Of a stretch of 17,391 nt of DNA, positions 13,819-17,391 are shown one piece after another. Under the pieces are notes generated by a model. It was not told where the DNA came from, ran no database searches, and worked only from the letters and a program-made list of their open reading frames with translations. The translations under genes were made by a program, and so were the position numbers. The stretch spans positions 1-17,391 of the forward strand of contig DDWY01000077.1 of assembly GCA_002347705.1 (NCBI GenBank), given 5' to 3'. Position 1 is the first letter of the stretch, and every line of letters begins with the position of its first letter. The DNA is from Anaerolineaceae bacterium UBA2274 (GTDB lineage: Bacteria; Chloroflexota; Anaerolineae; Anaerolineales; Anaerolineaceae).

Positions 13819-13846
13819 AGCAGCCTGGAAAAACATCCAGGCTGCT
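13819..13846 (+). terminator. Intra-operon hairpin between crotonase and dehydrogenase genes
   Basis: AGCAGCCTGGA (13819-13829) and TCCAGGCTGCT (13836-13846) make a perfect 11-bp GC-rich stem with loop AAAACA. Only TTTGCT follows, so termination may be partial. It ends eight bases before the AAGGAG ribosome-binding site of the next gene and may act as an attenuator, processing site or mRNA stabiliser. Confidence 0.7.
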
Positions 13847-13864
13847 TTGCTAAAAGGAGAAATT

Positions 13865-14698
13865 ATGAAAGTAGCAGTGATCGGAGCAGGCACCATGGGA
13901 AGCGGAATTGCCCAGGCATTCGCTCAAACGGATGGATATGAAGTTATTCTCACCGATATCAATCTTGAGTTTACGCAAAAAGGTCAACAGCGCATCGCCA
14001 AGGGACTTCAGAGCAGGGTGGATCGCGGCAAATTGGAGCAAGCTGCTGCCGATCAAATCAACGCCCGTATAACGGCTGGTCTGTTGGAAGACTGTGCGGA
14101 TTGTGACCTGGTTGTGGAAGCCGTGTTGGAAGAGATGTCCATTAAAAAAGAGACTTTCAAGGCCTTGGACGCGCTTGCCAAACCCGAATGTATTTTTGCC
14201 AGCAACACTTCCTCGCTTTCGATCACTGAAATCGCGCGGGGTTTGACTCATCCCCTGGTTGGGATGCACTTTTTCAATCCCGCGCCGGTTATGAAACTGG
14301 TCGAAGTCATTCCCGGACTTTCCACTCCTGCGGATGTGGTGGAACGTGTTTCTGATATCGCGAGCGCACTGGGCAAAACCCCTGTTGAGGTCAAAGAATC
14401 AGCTGGCTTTGTAGTTAATCGCATTTTAATACCTATGATTAACGAAGCTGTGGGAATTTCTGCGGAAGGTGTCGCGAGCGTGGAGGGGATTGACACTGCC
14501 ATGAAGCTGGGGGCCAACCACCCGATGGGTCCTTTGGAATTGGGTGATCTGATTGGTCTGGATGTCTGCCTGGCAATCATGGAAGTACTCTATTCCGAGA
14601 CTGGTGACAGCAAATACCGCCCGCATCCTCTGTTGCGCAAGATGGTTCGGGGTGGCAAGCTCGGACGCAAAACCGGCGAAGGTTTTTATACTTATTAG
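13865..14698 (+). CDS. 3-hydroxybutyryl-CoA dehydrogenase
   Basis: Reduces acetoacetyl-CoA to (S)-3-hydroxybutyryl-CoA with NAD(P)H, or the reverse. It has 277 residues, close to the usual ~282. The N-terminal Rossmann fold carries VIGAGTMGSGIAQAFAQ with D31 at the end of strand 2 (EVILTD), which usually means NAD(H). Catalytic signatures: ASNTSSLSITEIA, the family signature HFFNPAPVMKLVEVI with the catalytic His, GFVVNRILIPMINEA, and the C-terminal domain HPMGPLELGDLIGLD ending GRKTGEGFYTY. ATG 13865 is selected because AAGGAG lies 5 nt upstream; the TTG at 13847 lies in the hairpin. It completes the thiolase-crotonase-dehydrogenase set and is followed by a terminator. Confidence 0.95.
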   Translation: MKVAVIGAGTMGSGIAQAFAQTDGYEVILTDINLEFTQKGQQRIAKGLQSRVDRGKLEQAAADQINARITAGLLEDCADCDLVVEAVLEEMSIKKETFKALDALAKPECIFASNTSSLSITEIARGLTHPLVGMHFFNPAPVMKLVEVIPGLSTPADVVERVSDIASALGKTPVEVKESAGFVVNRILIPMINEAVGISAEGVASVEGIDTAMKLGANHPMGPLELGDLIGLDVCLAIMEVLYSETGDSKYRPHPLLRKMVRGGKLGRKTGEGFYTY

Positions 14699-14708
14699 GA
14701 AAACACAA

Positions 14709-14746
14709 CAAAGGTGCGATTTCCAACACGCACCTTTGGTATTTTG
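14709..14746 (+). terminator. Rho-independent terminator after the dehydrogenase gene
   Basis: CAAAGGTGCG (14709-14718) and CGCACCTTTG (14729-14738) form a perfect 10-bp stem with a 10-nt loop, followed by GTATTTTG. It starts 10 nt after the stop codon. Confidence 0.75.
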
Positions 14747-14917
14747 TGCCTGAACAATTCTGCTGTTTCAAGTGGCAAGACAAAAAAAAAGACAAGAAAG
14801 AAACACTAAAATTCGATTATTATCCAACTTTCTTTTTTTTACCTGACATCGAAAAATTTGATTTAGGATCAATGGAAATCAGATTTACCAATTTATGAAT
14901 ATTGATTCAATTTGTGC

Positions 14918-14946
14918 TTGACATAGAAATTAAGGTGTAGAATAGG
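14918..14946 (+). promoter_or_regulatory. Putative promoter of the subtilisin-like protease gene
   Basis: A perfect TTGACA (14918-14923) lies 60 nt before the start codon. The best -10 is ambiguous: TAGAAT (14938-14943) has a short 14-nt spacer, while AATAGG (14941-14946) at 17 nt is a poor match. The surrounding 14750-14980 is AT-rich with no gene and no other clear element. Confidence 0.4.
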
Positions 14947-14983
14947 TCAAATTCCAATCCTCTTTAACAACAAGGAGCAAAAA

Positions 14984-17179
14984 ATGCACAAAACAAGAGT
15001 ACTGTTCGTCCTATCTGTAGTTCTGATGCTGTTATTTAGCGTCGCAAGTCCGGTTATGGCAGATCCATCGGATACAGTCCGAGTTTGGGTTTCCTACCGG
15101 GATGGGGGAAAGTCTGAAGTATTCAAGGCATTAAGTTCAAGCAGCAGCAAGATCCATTACGATTTTCCTGAGCTTGGCGCTTATGTTGTCAGTCTTCCAG
15201 CTGCAGCACTGAACGGAATTCTCAATAATCCTTTTGTCATCGATGTTGAAGAGGATGCTGAACGCTATCCCATCAGCGACATGGCTGGGCAAGTAACAAA
15301 AGAAGCCCTGGATGTTGTGGACCCAAATGGTCAAACAGTGCCTTATGGTATCGACATGGTCCAGGCGCGCGATGTGTGGGATGTTAATCGGGATGGCGTG
15401 GTGGATGCTGGCGTGCCAACTGGCGCAGGCCGAACACTTTGTATCATCGATTCTGGTTACTATCAGGATCATGAAGACCTGCCAAACGCTGTTGGCGGTT
15501 ATTCACAGGTGGATGATAACTGGGCGCGCGATGGTTTTGGGCACGGTTCGCACGTGGGCGGCACGATCGCGGCTGAAAACAATAGTGTCGGTGTGGTTGG
15601 TGTTACACCTGGCGCAGTGGACCTTTATATTGTGAAATTCTTCGCCGATGATGGCAATGCGACCTATGCCTCCAACCTGGTCGATGCCTTAAACCGCTGC
15701 ACGGCAGCGGGCGCGAATGTGGTCAGCATGAGCCTGGGCGGATCACGCTCAGTGCGGAGTGAATTGACAGCGTTTAATAGTGCTTATACAGCAGGCGTAC
15801 TGAGCATTGCAGCCGCTGGTAATGATGGCACTACCGCAAAGTCTTACCCAGCTTCTTACGATTCGGTAATGTCTGTGGCTGCTATCGACAGCAACAAAGT
15901 TGTGGCAGATTTCTCCCAGTTCAATACAGCGGTAGAAATTGCAGCGCCAGGTGTGAGCGTTCTCTCAACACTGCCCTACCTGGAAACGAATAGCCTGACT
16001 GTAGATGGCGTGAATTACGCTGTTAGCCATATAGAATATTCTGGTCTTGGAAGCGCCAATGGTGCGCTTGTGTACGGCGGCTTATGCGATTCAGTTGGTT
16101 CCTGGTCTGGTAAGGTTGTGCTTTGTGAGCGCGGAGTGATTGACTTCTATACAAAAGTTGCTAACGCTCAGGCTGGCGGGGGTGTTGCAGCGATCGTCTA
16201 CAACAATGTGCCAGGAGGCTTCCTGGGAACCCTGGGAGAGGGCAACAGCACTTCGATTATTGGCCTTTCTTTGAGTCAGGAAGATGGTCAATATCTGGTG
16301 GCCAACAAGATTGGCAAGACTGCGGCAGTCTTCAGCTCAATAGCGAAACCTGCCAGCGGATATGAAGCCTGGGATGGCACCTCCATGGCTACTCCGCATG
16401 TTTCTGCAGTGGCGGCTTTGGTTTGGAGTTGGGATCCAACATTGACGAACGTAGAAATTCGAAACGCACTTACCGCCTCAGCACAGGATCTGGGCACTGC
16501 GGGAAGGGATGTTTATTATGGTTACGGCTTGGTACAGGCCAGAGCAGCCCTGGAATCCCTGGGATACGGCGGCACGACACCTCCTGTGAATAGCGCTCCA
16601 ACTTTGACGATTACAAGTCCTGCTAATAACTCTTCCTTTGCTGAAGGTACAGCAATCACCTTTGCTGCTACTGCAACCGATGTGGAAGATGGTTCACTCA
16701 GCGACGCAATTGTTTGGAAACTTGGCAGTGTTACTCTTCACACTGGAGCAAGCTTTACCAAAGCCGATCTGGCAGCAGGTACGCACACACTCGATGTTTC
16801 TGTTACAGATAGCGGTAATTTGACCACTACAAAACAGGTTACGGTGACAGTCACTCAAACCGGCGTAGAACAGGCTTTGGTTGCGACCATTACGACGGAT
16901 AAAGACTCTTATGTTGATCGAGAAAAGGTCAATATAACCGTAACTGTAGAAGACCAATCTGGAGCCCCAGTGGCCTCAGCCTCTATCAGCGTAACGCTTA
17001 CTTCCTCAAACGGGACTCAAGTCGCCTTTACTGGCATAACCGGAACTACTGGAGAATTTGCAATCAGTTATCGTCTCAACGTTCGCAAGACTGGAACCGG
17101 TACTTATGCACTTGATGCAACTATAACCAAGGCTGGTTACACATCAACAACAGCCTCAGACACTTTCCTAGTTAATTAG
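14984..17179 (+). CDS. Secreted subtilisin-like serine protease (S8) with PA insertion and Ig-like C-terminus
   Basis: A 731-residue extracellular endopeptidase. Signal peptide 1-26: KTR, a hydrophobic core LFVLSVVLMLLFSVA, and likely cleavage after PVMA. Residues ~30-95 resemble an inhibitor-I9-like propeptide. The catalytic domain carries D156 (CIIDSG), H187 (GHGSHVGGT), the oxyanion N280 (AAGND) and S467 (DGTSMATPHV), all intact. A protease-associated (PA) domain at about 335-450 is inserted between the His and Ser blocks, as in lactocepin and plant subtilases. The C-terminus (from ~535) holds two beta-sandwich modules: one Ig-like (SPANNSSFAEGTAITFAA) and one macroglobulin-like (TTDKDSYVDREKVNITVTV). 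No sortase signal or C-terminal membrane anchor is seen. AAGGAG lies 6 nt before the ATG, it stands alone between terminators, and it likely digests external protein for nutrition. Confidence 0.95.
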   Translation: MHKTRVLFVLSVVLMLLFSVASPVMADPSDTVRVWVSYRDGGKSEVFKALSSSSSKIHYDFPELGAYVVSLPAAALNGILNNPFVIDVEEDAERYPISDMAGQVTKEALDVVDPNGQTVPYGIDMVQARDVWDVNRDGVVDAGVPTGAGRTLCIIDSGYYQDHEDLPNAVGGYSQVDDNWARDGFGHGSHVGGTIAAENNSVGVVGVTPGAVDLYIVKFFADDGNATYASNLVDALNRCTAAGANVVSMSLGGSRSVRSELTAFNSAYTAGVLSIAAAGNDGTTAKSYPASYDSVMSVAAIDSNKVVADFSQFNTAVEIAAPGVSVLSTLPYLETNSLTVDGVNYAVSHIEYSGLGSANGALVYGGLCDSVGSWSGKVVLCERGVIDFYTKVANAQAGGGVAAIVYNNVPGGFLGTLGEGNSTSIIGLSLSQEDGQYLVANKIGKTAAVFSSIAKPASGYEAWDGTSMATPHVSAVAALVWSWDPTLTNVEIRNALTASAQDLGTAGRDVYYGYGLVQARAALESLGYGGTTPPVNSAPTLTITSPANNSSFAEGTAITFAATATDVEDGSLSDAIVWKLGSVTLHTGASFTKADLAAGTHTLDVSVTDSGNLTTTKQVTVTVTQTGVEQALVATITTDKDSYVDREKVNITVTVEDQSGAPVASASISVTLTSSNGTQVAFTGITGTTGEFAISYRLNVRKTGTGTYALDATITKAGYTSTTASDTFLVN

Positions 17180-17192
17180 TATTTAGAGAACT

Positions 17193-17228
17193 AAAAAAAG
17201 CTGCCAGGATTTCCGGCAGCTTTTTTTT
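17193..17228. terminator. Strong intrinsic terminator, possibly bidirectional
   Basis: An A7 run, then GCTGCC (17200-17205) pairing with GGCAGC (17215-17220) with inner GG/CC pairs, then T8 (17221-17228). The flanking A- and T-tracts make it a terminator in both directions. It lies 20 nt after the protease stop. Confidence 0.9.
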
Positions 17229-17273
17229 ATGTTTCAAAGCAGTTTAATACCTGAGTTTCTCTTTTTAGTGTCC

Positions 17274-17391
17274 TGACAGGCTGTCACGGCAAGTATTATT
17301 TGTCATCGCGAGGGACGAAGCAATCTAAACTCTCAACCTCATGGACCGTAATTGGTTTACAACCATACCGATACCAATTTTGCTTCGCGAT
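17274..17391. repeat. Palindromic intergenic repeat, cut by the window edge
   Basis: Contains the odd palindrome TGACAGGCTGTCA (17274-17286), then TGTCATCGCGAGGGACGAAG followed by CAATCT (17301-17326). The latter resembles, from memory, the widespread intergenic element GTCATTGCGAG...GAAGCAATCT. Near the edge, TTGCTTCGCGAT (17380-17391) inverts ATCGCGA (17305-17311) and GAAGCAA (17317-17323), and AATTGG/CCAATT (17350-17355/17374-17379) pair within. No gene is visible from 17229 to the edge. Confidence 0.6.

Noticed and set aside
14800..14915. Riboswitch or structured leader before the protease gene
   Set aside because: The stretch is AT-rich with only short, weak inverted matches, and it lies upstream of the probable promoter.

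Overview
The window looks like a chromosomal segment of a mesophilic bacterium, most likely Chloroflexota (Anaerolineae-like). This is inferred from the style of the housekeeping proteins, a Gram-positive/Chloroflexota-type LexA operator (GAAC-N4-GTTC) and a short FtsY without the acidic A domain. No database search was possible, so the taxonomy is provisional.

Region 1 (1-757): the 5' part of a NarL/LuxR-type response-regulator-like gene runs off the left edge on the minus strand, divergent from pfkA. The shared control region has a symmetrical ATTATAAT box. Region 2 (764-7789): pfkA (+) meets, tail to tail and sharing a TTAA stop, a long minus-strand housekeeping cluster. Read in its own direction this is tRNA-Leu(UAG), tig (trigger factor), clpP, a NagD-like HAD phosphatase, rlmN, ftsY and prfB. 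A near-consensus sigma-70 promoter precedes the tRNA. Gaps are short or genes overlap, so the cluster is probably co-transcribed. It covers protein folding and proteolysis, rRNA/tRNA methylation, membrane targeting and termination. prfB carries the classical autoregulatory +1 frameshift (CTT TGA C), so the gene starts at 2815.

Region 3 (7790-8342): gene-free DNA packed with alternating inverted repeats and a direct repeat. Region 4 (8343-11608): the most interesting part, a compact minus-strand operon. It encodes a RecA-superfamily protein without a Walker A motif and ending in a beta-clamp-binding-like peptide, a small helical protein, and a family-B DNA polymerase homologue whose motif C reads YVDAL instead of YxDTD and whose exonuclease motifs are degraded. 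The operon is driven by a perfect TTGACA-N17-TATAAT promoter with a 16-bp palindrome containing a LexA-type box in the spacer, and the transcript should be leaderless. This looks like a LexA-controlled bacterial counterpart of the inactivated archaeal PolB2/Dpo2 group, analogous in logic to the ImuA-ImuB-DnaE2 mutasome.

Region 5 (11835-14746): thiolase, crotonase and 3-hydroxybutyryl-CoA dehydrogenase, which together interconvert acetyl-CoA and crotonyl-CoA, with a hairpin before the third gene and a terminator after it. Region 6 (14984-17228): a secreted subtilisin-like protease with a PA insertion and C-terminal Ig-like domains, followed by a strong terminator. Region 7 (17229-17391): palindromic repeat sequence cut by the window edge.
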